From assembly GCF_042665095.1 (NCBI RefSeq), contig NZ_JBHTBV010000004.1: 64,000 nucleotides of DNA. One strand, given 5' to 3'. Both the position numbers and the translations under genes were made by a program. Below are positions 8,845-17,113 of this stretch, piece after piece. The notes below the pieces were generated by a model. It was given only the letters and a program-made list of their open reading frames with translations, searched no databases and was not told the origin of the DNA. Each line of letters opens with the position of its first letter. The first letter of the stretch is position 1. The stretch is from Gordonibacter pamelaeae. GTDB taxonomy: Bacteria; Actinomycetota; Coriobacteriia; Coriobacteriales; Eggerthellaceae.

Positions 8845-9552
8845 CTAGCGGCGGCGTGCGAACGCCTCGAGCACGAGCTGCGCGCGGGTGCCGATGGGCG
8901 TGTCGTTCTCGGCGAGGAAGCGCGGGACGTCGGCGATGGGCAGCAGGAACGGCTCGATGAGCTCGGCCGGCTCGGGTTGCGCGTCGGCCACGCGTTCCAC
9001 CTGCGCGAACACCACCTGCACCGTCTCGTCGGTGAGGCCGGTGGACGAGAAGCCCGCCTGCGGCAGGGGGTCGAGCGCCGCGGCGCCCAAGTCGGCGCGC
9101 AGCGCGTAGCCCGTCTCCTCGCGCAGCTCGCGGTCCACGGCTGCCGCCAGGTCCTCGCCCGGGTCCACGAGCCCGGCGGGGAACGCGATGCACCAGCTGT
9201 TCAACGGATAGCGGAACTCGCGGATGAGCAGCAGCCGGCCGTCGGGCGTCTGCGGCACGATGCACACGGCGTCGGATGCCGCGCTCTCGCCGCGCGCGTG
9301 CGCCTCCAGCTCGGCGCGGTACGCCTCCGGCCCCTTGCGCGAGGCGCTCTCGTACTCATAGGTCGAGCCGTCGGGCATCGTGTACGTCAGCACGTACTTC
9401 TTTATCCAGTCGTCGGATACTTGGCGCAGGCCGGCGAACGTGGGCGTGGGCGAAGCGGCGCTGGCGGTGGGGGCATTTGTGGCGCTGGCGGCTGCGCTGG
9501 TGGTGCCGTCGATAGTGGGGGCGGCTGGGGAGTCGCTGGTGGTCTCGGGCAT
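8845..9552 (-). CDS. Nudix hydrolase, ADP-ribose pyrophosphatase type
   Basis: This 235-residue protein has a complete Nudix box at residues 127-149 (GLVDPGEDLAAAVDRELREE then TGY), the Mg-binding helix that hydrolyses a nucleoside diphosphate linked to another group. Upstream residues LLLIREFRYPLNSW match the ADP-ribose pyrophosphatase subgroup (strand with REFRYP). The first 38 residues are an unusual Ala/Ser/Thr/Pro-rich extension, probably disordered. The ATG at 9552 follows AGAAGGAG. A parS-like palindrome lies 63 bases upstream of the start, and the sirtuin gene follows upstream in the same orientation. Both act on NAD-related metabolites, a loose functional link. Confidence 0.88.
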   Translation of the reverse strand: MPETTSDSPAAPTIDGTTSAAASATNAPTASAASPTPTFAGLRQVSDDWIKKYVLTYTMPDGSTYEYESASRKGPEAYRAELEAHARGESAASDAVCIVPQTPDGRLLLIREFRYPLNSWCIAFPAGLVDPGEDLAAAVDRELREETGYALRADLGAAALDPLPQAGFSSTGLTDETVQVVFAQVERVADAQPEPAELIEPFLLPIADVPRFLAENDTPIGTRAQLVLEAFARRR

Positions 9553-9614
9553 GGGGTTGCTCCTTCTCGGTAGCTTGACGTGCCGTCCCTCCGCGTTTCC
9601 GGGAGCAGGCGCCG

Positions 9615-9632
9615 ATGTTTCACGTGAAACAT
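9615..9632. other. parS-like ParB-binding palindrome (copy 1)
   Basis: The 18-base perfect palindrome ATGTTTCACGTGAAACAT contains the 16-base parS consensus used by chromosomal ParB proteins across bacteria. Identical sequence occurs at 19881-19898 and a one-base variant at 29295-29312. It lies in the 135-base gap between the Nudix and sirtuin genes, which otherwise holds nothing recognisable. Confidence 0.85.
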
Positions 9633-9687
9633 TCGTTCGTGCTGTCGCGTTGCTCGCGGTGCGCGGGACGACGGGTCGCGGTTGCGG

Positions 9688-10437
9688 CTAGAAGTCGAAC
9701 ACGTCGCCCACGTTCGCGGCCAGGCAGAGGTCGGCCTGGCGGTCGCGCGGGGTGGGAGTGCGGTTCACGATGACCAGGTGGTCGCCCTGGAAGAAGTCGA
9801 TGAGGCCCGCGGCTGGGTACACGGCGAGCGACGTGCCCGCCACCACCAGGAGGTCGGCACGGGCGATGGCGTCGACGGATGCCTGGAGCGTGTGCTCGTC
9901 GAGCGCTTCCTCGTACAGCACGACATCGGGTTTCACGATGCCGCCGCACGCGGGGCAGCGCGGAACGCCGTCGGCGGCCTCGTCGCGCAGGCGCAGCAGC
10001 TCGTCCACCGGGTACGCCGCGCCGCAATCCATGCAGAAGTTCCGCAGCACGCTGCCGTGCAGCTCCAGCACGCGCTCGCTGCCGGCCTTCTGGTGCAGGC
10101 CGTCGATGTTCTGCGTGACCACGGCGGACAAGGTGCCCGCCTGCTCCAGCTCCGCCAGCTTCCGGTGCGCGCGGTTCGGCTGGGCGTCCAGCGCGAGCAT
10201 GCGGTCGCTGTAGAAGGCGAAGAACTCCGCCGGATGCGCGTCGAAGAAGCTGCGCGAGATCATCTGCTCGGGCGGATGGGGGTACTTCTGCGCGTACAGC
10301 CCGTCAGGGCTGCGGAAGTCGGGGATGCCGCTCTCGGTGGACACGCCCGCCCCGCCGAAGAACACCATGCGCCCCGGCTTCGTCTCGTCCACCCAGTTCC
10401 GGAACGCCTCGATCCCGCGCCGCGCCTCGTCGTCCAT
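9688..10437 (-). CDS. cobB: NAD-dependent protein deacylase, Sir2 family
   Basis: This 249-residue sirtuin removes acyl groups from lysines using NAD. Visible motifs are GAGVSTESGIPDFRSPDG (NAD-binding loop), TQNIDGLHQKAG (NID motif), LHGS (catalytic His) and a zinc ribbon with CMDC and CPAC. GTSLAVYPAAGLI is the second NAD loop. Sirtuins of this class often reverse lysine acetylation on metabolic enzymes; direct targets are unknown. The start follows GAGGAGGG. The gene sits downstream of the hsp20 terminator in the same direction, with a TATGAT box next to that terminator. Confidence 0.93.
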   Translation of the reverse strand: MDDEARRGIEAFRNWVDETKPGRMVFFGGAGVSTESGIPDFRSPDGLYAQKYPHPPEQMISRSFFDAHPAEFFAFYSDRMLALDAQPNRAHRKLAELEQAGTLSAVVTQNIDGLHQKAGSERVLELHGSVLRNFCMDCGAAYPVDELLRLRDEAADGVPRCPACGGIVKPDVVLYEEALDEHTLQASVDAIARADLLVVAGTSLAVYPAAGLIDFFQGDHLVIVNRTPTPRDRQADLCLAANVGDVFDF

Positions 10438-10484
10438 GGTCCCTCCTCGATAGTGCTGCGAATGGCTTGCGTCCCATCATAGCA

Positions 10485-10510
10485 GGAAGGCGACCTCGCG
10501 GTCGCCTTCC
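10485..10510. terminator. Hairpin terminator downstream of hsp20
   Basis: GGAAGGCGACC at 10485-10495 pairs perfectly with 10500-10510 around the tetraloop TCGC. It lies 45 bases after the hsp20 stop on the minus strand and before the sirtuin start. Continuing on the minus strand, the next bases include TATGAT, a possible -10 box for the sirtuin gene. Confidence 0.7.
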
Positions 10511-10554
10511 CTTGGTGCGCCGAGCATGCGCACTGGCTGTTGTGCCTCGTAAGG

Positions 10555-11019
10555 CTAGCCCTCGATGGCGATGGTCTTCTTCTCCTCGAGCTTCGGCTGC
10601 TCCTGCTTCTTCGGCACGGCGATCTTCAGCACGCCGTCCTCGAACTTCGCCTTGATGTCATCTTCCTCCACGTCGTCGCCCACGTAGAACGTGCGGCTGC
10701 ACTTGCCGCTGAAGCGCTCCTTGCGCACGTAGGTGCCCTGCTCGTCCTTGTCCTCGGACTCGCCCTGCGTCTGCGCGTTGATAGTGAGGTAGCCGTCCTT
10801 CAGCTCGGCCTGCACGTCGTCCTTCTTGAAGCCCGGCAGGTCGATGGTCAGCTCGTAGCCGCCGTCCGTCTCCTTGATGTCGGTGCGCATGAGCGTGGGC
10901 GACATCTTCTGCATCGCCTGCATCGGGGCCGAGGCCGCGTTGAAGAACGCGTCGAACGGGTCGGTCATCAGCTCGCTAAGCAGGTTGCGGTTCCTCCGCA
11001 TGGGTACCATCATGGCCAT
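10555..11019 (-). CDS. Small heat shock protein, Hsp20/alpha-crystallin family
   Basis: This 154-residue chaperone binds unfolding proteins under heat or other stress. The alpha-crystallin domain spans about residues 45-145: DIKETDGGYELTIDLPGF, then GYLTINAQ and FEDGVLKIAVPK, which carries the conserved GVLxI signature. A flexible Met-rich N-terminus and a C-terminal tail with PKLEEKKTIAIEG complete the usual layout. The ATG at 11019 has AGGAG 10 to 12 bases upstream; a GTG three codons earlier is less likely. The upstream region has a near-perfect promoter and a CIRCE operator, so the gene is almost certainly repressed by HrcA. Confidence 0.95.
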   Translation of the reverse strand: MAMMVPMRRNRNLLSELMTDPFDAFFNAASAPMQAMQKMSPTLMRTDIKETDGGYELTIDLPGFKKDDVQAELKDGYLTINAQTQGESEDKDEQGTYVRKERFSGKCSRTFYVGDDVEEDDIKAKFEDGVLKIAVPKKQEQPKLEEKKTIAIEG

Positions 11020-11147
11020 ACTAATCACTCTCCTACGTGTCGTGCGAGGCTTGGGCTCTCTCCGACGGCGCGTCCGGCTTGTTGGCCGGCCTGGGTCGAT
11101 TGAGAAAACCTAAGCCTCTTTCTGTGCGGTTTTCTCTGTACATGACT

Positions 11148-11176
11148 GTTATAAAACGTTGTATTAGCACTGTCAA
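11148..11176 (-). promoter_or_regulatory. Promoter of hsp20
   Basis: On the minus strand TTGACA (11176-11171) and TATAAC (11153-11148) are separated by 17 bases, close to the sigma-70 ideal and unusual for this GC-rich sequence. The -35 box lies inside the CIRCE operator, so repressor binding would exclude RNA polymerase. The transcript would carry a leader of about 120 bases. Confidence 0.85.
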
Positions 11177-11190
11177 GCAACGAGTGCTAA
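11164..11190. promoter_or_regulatory. CIRCE operator (HrcA binding site)
   Basis: TTAGCACTG at 11164-11172, a 9-base spacer, and GAGTGCTAA at 11182-11190 match the CIRCE consensus TTAGCACTC-N9-GAGTGCTAA with one mismatch. It overlaps the -35 box of the hsp20 promoter. Confidence 0.92.
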
Positions 11191-11529
11191 AAGTTACGGT
11201 TTCGTCAACTTCCGAGGGCGAAAGCGAAGGCGCCCGCAACCCTCGTCCCAGAATAGCCCCCGTCGCGCCGACCTTCCCGCCCGCCCGTCCGGAACCCCCA
11301 AAGCGAAACCCCTTCGCCACAACCCTGTCATGCGGAAGCTCCCTTGGGATGATAGAGAAGGATAGGAGACGGGGTTGCCGGTCTTGTTTCAGCAAGAACT
11401 GGTTCCTTGGACGGTTCGGGCTTCAGCGGGCATCCGACTGCCGAAGATGAATGTGGAATGCAGGTATGGATGTGCTCAAGATATCGATATAAGTGGCATG
11501 CGCTTTGGTTTTTTGCTATCATGCAAGAC
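11191..11529. other. Gene-poor stretch upstream of hsp20
   Basis: No convincing gene is present. Open frames here lack ribosome binding sites or run through the CIRCE/promoter region. On the plus strand an extended -10 element, TGCTATCAT (11515-11522 region), with a weak GTGGCA 18 bases upstream, would start RNA next to the hairpin at 11530. Confidence 0.4.
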
Positions 11530-11562
11530 GAGCCGCAGGGAGCTGTTGACTCCCCACGGCTC
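11530..11562. terminator. Two-part hairpin near the 36-residue peptide gene
   Basis: GAGCCG-CA-GGGAG (11530-11542) pairs with CTCCC-CA-CGGCTC (11550-11562) around a 7-base loop; the unpaired CA faces CA. It lies 29 bases after the stop of the small peptide on the minus strand. It could end that mRNA, or form the 5' end of a plus-strand antisense RNA starting near 11529. Confidence 0.5.
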
Positions 11563-11590
11563 TCGAATCGCTTCGGCGGTTTGGTTTCTT

Positions 11591-11701
11591 TTACTGCTCC
11601 TTGCCCTTACGGACGGGGAGCCTTTCTATTATAGCCGCAGCTAGGTGCACTGCGCTGGCGATCAGCTCAAGGATTGCCGTAAGCAAAACCAAATCGGTCA
11701 T
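11591..11701 (-). CDS. 36-residue hydrophobic peptide, possible type I toxin
   Basis: The ATG at 11701 follows AAGGAGG by 8 bases, one of the best ribosome binding sites in the window, in a 1.2 kb stretch without other genes. The peptide is a single hydrophobic helix (residues 3-25, LVLLTAILELIASAVHLAAA and on) with a basic tail RLPVRKGKEQ. That layout, and a hairpin just downstream with a possible antisense promoter, resemble type I toxin-antitoxin loci. I cannot match it to a named family, so a membrane-active toxin is an inference; a small regulatory membrane peptide is the alternative. Confidence 0.55.
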   Translation of the reverse strand: MTDLVLLTAILELIASAVHLAAAIIERLPVRKGKEQ

Positions 11702-12228
11702 GGTTGCCACCTCCTTCCCGTTTCGCCCCTGCAAGAGGGGATAAGGTTGGAGAGGGATGTGGCACCGCGCCGCCTCTGCGCTCCGTTCCCCCATCCTACT
11801 GCCGCAACCTTGCCGGGCGACCGCAATATCGCCGTCGGGGAGTCGCCCCGATCTTGCCCGGATCTTGCGAATCCGCCGCGCGGGCCTTGCCGGTATCTTG
11901 CCTATCCGCCATGTACACCTTGCCGTTTTCTTGCACGCCTCTGGCGCGGTTGCCGCTTGGTGCGTCGACGCCCTTGCGGCCGTAGGCGAAACGAGGCCCC
12001 GCTGCCGTTGCGGCGAGTGGTTTCGGCCGTGTACCCCCTCATCGGCAACGGGCGGCTGCTTCTTCGGAGGGCGGATTCCCCTATGTGCCTCTCCCTTTCC
12101 AATTAAACCTTTCACCAGCCAAAACGTAAAAATGCCCCCACGGGGGTAATGGTCGGTTGTCCCGCTGGCCTGCATGATGTGGCCGAAGGGTTTCACCGAT
12201 CGAACCAAAAAAGGAGAAGGAGGAGGAC
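11702..12228. other. Gene-poor leader region upstream of the cytochrome operon
   Basis: No gene is supported. Between about 11810 and 11935 short imperfect repeats of ATCTTGCC and ATCCGCC alternate, giving a degenerate direct-repeat texture. A small hairpin (CCCCT, loop, AGGGG) precedes the peptide gene on the minus strand. Before 12229 the bases AGGAGAAGGAGGAGGAC form the ribosome binding site of the cytochrome gene. Confidence 0.35.
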
Positions 12229-12924
12229 ATGGTCGACAAGGAAAGCGCCAACGGCGCGAGCGGGGCTCCGAATGCCCCGGCTGCTCCCGGTGCCGACAGC
12301 GCCCCGGGCGCCTCGGGAGCCCCTGGCACCCCGGCTGCCGGTACCTCGCAGGAAGCCGATCCCGCCGCCCCTGCGCCGAAGCGCGTGCGGCGTGGGGCCA
12401 TCGTGGCCGCCGTCATCGTGGCGGTGGTGCTGGTGGCCGGCATCGGGGCATGGGTGTGGCACGAGCAGCCGAGTTTCTGCAACGCCATCTGCCACAGCCC
12501 GATGGACAAGTACGTGGAGACGTACGGCGCGGGCGACCCGGGCATGTTGGTCACGCAGCACGCGGCGGCCGGCGACACGTGCCTGAGCTGCCATGAGGCC
12601 GAATTCGCCACGCAGGTGTCCGAGGCAATGGCATGGGTGTCGGACAGCTATCCGATGGACGAGGCCACGGGCATGCTGGCCACGGGCAAGGAGTTCGCCA
12701 CCGAGGAGTTCTGCGCGCGCAGCGGCTGCCACAGCATGGACGAGGTGGTTGCCGGCACCTGGGGCTTCGAGGGCAACGACGAGAAGTACAACCCGCATTC
12801 CAGCCACCAGGACTATGCGCTTGAGTGCGGCGACTGCCACAAGGTGCACGAGAAGAGCACGCTCGTGTGCAACGAATGCCATGCGTTGACCGCGCCCGAG
12901 GGATGGGAGGCCCCTAATGAGTAA
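12229..12924 (+). CDS. Membrane-anchored multiheme cytochrome c (NapC/NrfH-like electron donor)
   Basis: This 231-residue protein has a disordered Ala/Pro/Gly-rich cytoplasmic head (1-52), one membrane helix (about 56-77) and an extracytoplasmic heme domain. Five heme-binding motifs are visible: CNAICH (84-89, CX3CH), CLSCH (118-122), CARSGCH (162-168, CX4CH), CGDCH (200-204) and CNECH (214-218). Such proteins take electrons from menaquinol and pass them to an exported reductase. The flavoprotein reductase gene starts 8 bases before this stop, so the pair is translationally coupled and almost surely works together. The expanded CX3CH and CX4CH motifs are unusual. Confidence 0.88.
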   Translation: MVDKESANGASGAPNAPAAPGADSAPGASGAPGTPAAGTSQEADPAAPAPKRVRRGAIVAAVIVAVVLVAGIGAWVWHEQPSFCNAICHSPMDKYVETYGAGDPGMLVTQHAAAGDTCLSCHEAEFATQVSEAMAWVSDSYPMDEATGMLATGKEFATEEFCARSGCHSMDEVVAGTWGFEGNDEKYNPHSSHQDYALECGDCHKVHEKSTLVCNECHALTAPEGWEAPNE

Positions 12925-14656
12925 CGAGCGCAGCGGACTCTCGCGCCGCAGCTTCCTCAAGGGAGCAGGCATTACCGCGCTGGGCGCCGCAGCGGCGGGC
13001 GCGCTGGCCGGGTGCGGCAACGGCTATGCTGTCGATGCCGCCGCAGCTCCGGCCAACGCGCGCGTCGGGGAGGCGGGCACGCCTTCCTGGCTTGGCTTGG
13101 CGCCCGAGGTGCCCGAGGCCGACATCGTCGAAACGCTGGACGTGGAGGTGCTGGTGGTGGGCTGTCGCACGGGCGGGCTGCCGGCCATCATCTCCGCTGC
13201 CGAGAACGGCGCGCGCGTGCTGGGCATCGACCGCGTGTCCAAGGTGGCGAACCCGCGCGAGGATATCGGCGCCATCGACTCCGCCCTGCAGAAGGCGTCG
13301 TTCGCAGAGTACTCCCAGTTCGAGATCGACAAGATGGAGGCCGTGGAGGACATCGTCCGCTATGCCAACGGCTTCATCAACTACGACCTGGTGAAGCTGT
13401 GGGCGAACGAATCCGGCCCTATGCTGGACTGGATCACCGGCATCGTGGAGCGCGACGGCCGCATGGTCATGAACTTCGAGGGATCCATCGGCACGACGGG
13501 ACAGGGTGCGCGCGACAAGGCGTGGGCCACCGGCCATAGTCCTGCGAAGACCGCGCTTTCCAAGGACGACAAGAGCTTCAGCTTCGGCGTATCGCTCATG
13601 GAATACGCGCAGGAGAAGGGCGCCGAGTTCCGTTGGAACACCGAGCTGGTGAAGTGCGAGCAGGACGGCTCCGGCCGCGTGACCGGCGTAATCGCCCGCG
13701 ATGTCAACGACCGCCACTACCTGCGCATCAACGCCAGCAAGGGCGTCATCCTGTCCACGGGCGGCTACGGCAACAACCTTGAGATGATGGAGGCGCGCCA
13801 GCCGTGGAACCAGGCGCTGCGCATCGCGGCTCCCGGCAAGGGCGGCAACCCCACGGGCGACGGGATCAAGGCGGCTCTGTGGGCAGGCGGCCAGATGGAC
13901 CCGCTCGGCGCGGCATGTACGTTCAACCGCGCGTGCTGCAAGCCCGACCAGACGGCCGGCAACGGCACAGTGGGCGAGTGGTTCTGGTTCGGCGAGCAGC
14001 CGTTCATGAAGGTGAACCTGAACGGCAACCGCTTCTGCAACGAGTCCGGCCCCTACGACTACATGCTGCATTCGGCCTATATGCAGCCGCACCACACATA
14101 CTGCGATATCTGGGACGCGAACTACGCCGAGCAGGTGCGCCAGATGAACGAGGTGGGCTGCTGCCGCCTGTACCCGTTCGACAACGGCGCGCCGTCGAAC
14201 CGTACCATCGAGTCCATGGCATCCGAGTTCGAGAAGCTTATCGAGGCCGGCTACATCCAGCAGGCCGACACCATGGAGGAGCTGGCCGAGAAGCTGAACA
14301 TCCCCGTGGAGAACACGGTGAAGTCGTGGCAGCGCTACAACCACCTCGCCGAGCAGGGGCGCGACGAGGACTACAACAAGGAAGCGTACCGCCTGATGAA
14401 GCTGGACACGCCGCCGTTCTACGGCGTGCGCGCCGGCGCTTGGTTCCTGGCCACGCTCGATGGCGTCATGATCGACACGGATATGCATCCCGTGCGCGAG
14501 GACGGCACGCCGGTGGAGGGCCTGTACCTGACCGGCGACTGCTCGGGCGGCTTCTTCAGCGTGAGCTATCCGAACCTATTCACGGGCCTGGCCTGCGGAC
14601 GCACGATGACGTTCGGCCGTCGCGCCGGCATGTTGGCGGCCACGGGGCAGGCGTAG
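12917..14656 (+). CDS. Tat-exported FAD-dependent reductase (fumarate reductase flavoprotein family)
   Basis: This 579-residue enzyme begins with a Tat signal (SRRSFLKGAG, then a hydrophobic stretch ending ALAGC, so a lipoprotein cleavage is possible). Residues about 75-110 hold the FAD-binding strand (VEVLVVGCRTGGLPAI) and the end has the second FAD loop (DGTPVEGLYLTGDCSGG, then SYPNLFTGLACGRTMTFG). The family includes fumarate, urocanate and many Eggerthellaceae-specific reductases of host or diet metabolites. Paired with the upstream cytochrome c it forms a soluble quinol-linked reductase on the outer face of the membrane. The electron acceptor is not predictable from sequence alone. Confidence 0.9.
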   Translation: MSNERSGLSRRSFLKGAGITALGAAAAGALAGCGNGYAVDAAAAPANARVGEAGTPSWLGLAPEVPEADIVETLDVEVLVVGCRTGGLPAIISAAENGARVLGIDRVSKVANPREDIGAIDSALQKASFAEYSQFEIDKMEAVEDIVRYANGFINYDLVKLWANESGPMLDWITGIVERDGRMVMNFEGSIGTTGQGARDKAWATGHSPAKTALSKDDKSFSFGVSLMEYAQEKGAEFRWNTELVKCEQDGSGRVTGVIARDVNDRHYLRINASKGVILSTGGYGNNLEMMEARQPWNQALRIAAPGKGGNPTGDGIKAALWAGGQMDPLGAACTFNRACCKPDQTAGNGTVGEWFWFGEQPFMKVNLNGNRFCNESGPYDYMLHSAYMQPHHTYCDIWDANYAEQVRQMNEVGCCRLYPFDNGAPSNRTIESMASEFEKLIEAGYIQQADTMEELAEKLNIPVENTVKSWQRYNHLAEQGRDEDYNKEAYRLMKLDTPPFYGVRAGAWFLATLDGVMIDTDMHPVREDGTPVEGLYLTGDCSGGFFSVSYPNLFTGLACGRTMTFGRRAGMLAATGQA

Positions 14657-14713
14657 GGTCTGCCGGTTGCATCCAGGCCGGCGATCACGGCCAGGCAAAT
14701 CTCTGCGGCCTTC

Positions 14714-14742
14714 GGGCGGTGCGCTTTCCCTTCGCACCGCCC
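14714..14742 (+). terminator. Hairpin after the flavoprotein gene
   Basis: GGGCGGTGCG at 14714-14723 pairs with 14733-14742 around a 9-base pyrimidine loop, 58 bases past the stop. A second GC hairpin follows directly (CGGCGGCGCCGTGCG region). Confidence 0.6.
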
Positions 14743-14949
14743 GTACCGCACGGCGGCGCCGTGCGCCCCGTGCCACCCACCAATCCCTGCGGCGGCTCGG
14801 CTCCTTTCCCTCTTTCGCCCGAGCCTGCTGCTTTCCCTCCCTCTGGCGGCGCCCCGCTACTCCTCCGGGGCGCCGCTGCCGGTAGCAGCCGGCTGCTGCG
14901 ACTTAAGGCAGGTCCTTGCGCGCCTTTCGATGAAACCTCGCATGCTACA

Positions 14950-16408
14950 ATGGCGGGCATGACCGCCTCTTCGGAACAAGCTCCCTCCCTGTTCGCCGCG
15001 CCGTTCTGGCGGGTGTGCGCGGCACTTCTGTGCGTGCTGCTCACCACGTCGCTCATGAACGTGGTGGTGTTCCCGCGCTTTGACGCGGTGTTCACCTACG
15101 CTCGCGACGCGTCCGTGCTGGCCAACGCTACCACGCTCATAGCGGTGGGCCTTGTGGCCACGTTCAGGCCGCAGCTTCTGCGCATGCGAGCGCTCACGGC
15201 GGGATGCCTCGTGCTGCTTGCCATGGGCTCGGCACTGCTGCCGGTAGGGCTGTACACAGGCAGCGCAGTGGCGCTCACTGCCGCAGCCTGCGCGCTGTCC
15301 ATCGGGCGTGGATGGGCCATCGTGATGGTGGGCGCGGCGGCATCGCGCTTGGGAGTGCGCCAGGCGGGGGCTTGCATCGCGTTGGCGTTCGTCGCGGAAT
15401 ACGCGGTGACGGCCCTGGTGTGGGTGATTCCGGCAGGAGCCGGCACGGTGCTGTTCGCGCTGCTGCCCTTCTCCACGGTGGTGCTGGTGTGGCGCCAGGC
15501 GCTGCCCGTGCTGCAGGCCACGGAAAGCGGCGAGGCTCCGGCCGACTTCTCCGTGACCCAGCCTTCCACGTTCCTGCCGCTGGCCAGCCAGCTGTTCGTG
15601 TGCCTGTTCCTGTTCCGCGTGGCGTTCGGCTACTCGCTGCGCTTCGGCGAGGTGGGCGGCGTGCCGGTATCCGACTTCCTGGGCATCGTGCCCGTGGCCG
15701 CGGTGGCGCTGTACGTGCTGCTCTCGCGGCGGGCGTTTCCGGCCGATCTGCTGGCGCAGGTTTCGGTGCTGCTGGTGGTCGGCCGGAGGCGCATACGCGG
15801 CGGTGGGGAGCGTGACGCTGCTCGCGGCCGGCAATGCGCTCTTCGACATGGTGGCGTGGCTCGTGCTCATTGCCGTGGCGGGGCGCAACCCGCGTGCGGC
15901 CGTGGCCACGTTCGCCTGGGGCCGCGGTGTGTCCGGGCTGGGTTCCACGGCGGGCGCGGCGCTGGGCGTGTGGTCGAACGACCTGTTCGGCGCGGGGTCT
16001 CCGGCGGTCGACTTCGTCACGGGCGCGCTCATCCTCGTGTTCGTGGGGTACGCGCTCATCGGACTCAAGCATTTCAGCTTCGCCGAGACCATTGCGGGCG
16101 TCACGCCGGTGGACCAGGCGGTTGCGAAGTCGCCCGAGCAGGAGTTCGCGGAGCGTTGCCGCACGCTGGCCGAGCGCTACGGCTTGAGCCCGCGCGAGCT
16201 GGAGGTGTTCATGATGCTGGCGCGCGGGCGCGACCGCGCTTACATCCAAGAACAGCTGGTCGTGTCGCGCAACACGGTGAAGGCCCACGTCAAGCACGTG
16301 TACGCCAAGCTGGACATCCACACGCACCAGGACTTGATCGACCTGGTGGAAGAGGAGCGCGTCGAAAGCGGGTGCGCGTCAGGCGCGTCAGAAAGGAGTG
16401 CGATATGA
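14950..16408 (+). pseudogene. LuxR-family regulator with membrane domain, split by a one-base frameshift
   Basis: Frame 1 from the ATG at 14950 or 14959 encodes about 275 residues of membrane helices (LFAAPFWRVCAALLCVLLTT onward) up to QVSVLLVV near 15780. The product continues in the next frame from AGGAYAAVGS (15782) through more helices to a LuxR helix-turn-helix: GLSPRELEVFMMLARGR, then VSRNTVKAHVKHVYAKL. Reading both frames gives the 12-helix plus HTH layout typical of Eggerthellaceae LuxR proteins, about 485 residues, like the intact one at 48769-50343. One extra base in GTCGGCCGGA at 15780-15786 explains the break. The last codon overlaps the start of the phosphodiesterase gene (ATGA). 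It probably regulated the cytochrome/flavoprotein operon upstream. Confidence 0.85.
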
Positions 16409-16923
16409 CCGTCATCGGGATCATCTCGGATACGCACGGGCAGCTGTCGGAGGCGGCGTTCGCGGCGCTCGCGGACAGCGACCATATCATCCACGCGGGC
16501 GATATCGGCAACCCGGCCATCCTGCGCGAGCTGGAAACGCTCGCGCCCGTGACGGCGGTTCTGGGCAACAACGACTTCGACGAGTACGGGCAGGCGGTCG
16601 GCCGTTTCGCGCGCCCCGTCATCGACGGCGTGAGGTTCCTGGTGGCCCACTACCCGCGCGACGTGAAGATCAGCTTTGCAGGCTCGGGGGCGCTCGCGCC
16701 GGGCGACCCTATCCCGCAGGTGTGCGTCCATGGGCACACACACGTGCCCGAGATCGTCACCGGGCCCGAGGCGCGTCCGGCCACGTACGTCGTGTGTCCC
16801 GGCGCCGCGTTCCGCCCGCGCGGCGGGTTCCCCCGCTGCATTGCCAAGATCGACGTGTCCGACGGCTGCGTGAACAGCGTGCGCGTGGAGGCGCTCACCG
16901 GAGAGACGCTGCTGGAGGCGTGA
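16405..16923 (+). CDS. Calcineurin-like metallophosphoesterase, YfcE/MJ0936 type
   Basis: This 172-residue protein has the full phosphoesterase signature: IISDTHG (metal-binding Asp and His), HAGDIG, LGNNDFDEYG (GNND variant of GNCD/GNHD), VAHYP and VHGHTHVPE. The family hydrolyses phosphodiesters with Mn or Ni. It would be cytosolic, with an unknown natural substrate. The ATG lies within the stop of the LuxR gene (ATGA overlap) behind GAAAGGAG, so it was translated as part of the same message. Confidence 0.92.
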   Translation: MTVIGIISDTHGQLSEAAFAALADSDHIIHAGDIGNPAILRELETLAPVTAVLGNNDFDEYGQAVGRFARPVIDGVRFLVAHYPRDVKISFAGSGALAPGDPIPQVCVHGHTHVPEIVTGPEARPATYVVCPGAAFRPRGGFPRCIAKIDVSDGCVNSVRVEALTGETLLEA

Positions 16924-17113
16924 GGCGCGGGCGCTTTCCGCTTGCCAGGCGCGCCTGCTGGCAGGTAATGGTTGCAAGTTCGGCGGCTTCGAAGGTGATA
17001 GGGGTGCAAGGGGGGCTTCGCGACGGAAGAGCGGGTTCCTCGTACAGCGAGGCGAGGTTCTGCGTGCGGACGGGGCGCAGCAAGAGACGTTCTGTCTTTC
17101 TCGGAATGTCCTC

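Noticed and set aside
11037..11450. A 137-codon open frame upstream of hsp20
   Set aside because: It runs through the CIRCE operator and promoter, has no ribosome binding site and no recognisable motif.
11591..12208. A 205-residue version of the small peptide using an upstream start
   Set aside because: The extra 169 residues are basic, low-complexity and lack a ribosome binding site, while the internal ATG at 11701 has an excellent one.
13804..16923. A 1,039-codon plus-strand frame that looks like one large protein
   Set aside because: It joins an out-of-frame read of the flavoprotein gene, the first half of the LuxR gene, an out-of-frame LuxR second half, and the phosphodiesterase gene. 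Only the second and fourth parts are real coding sequence.
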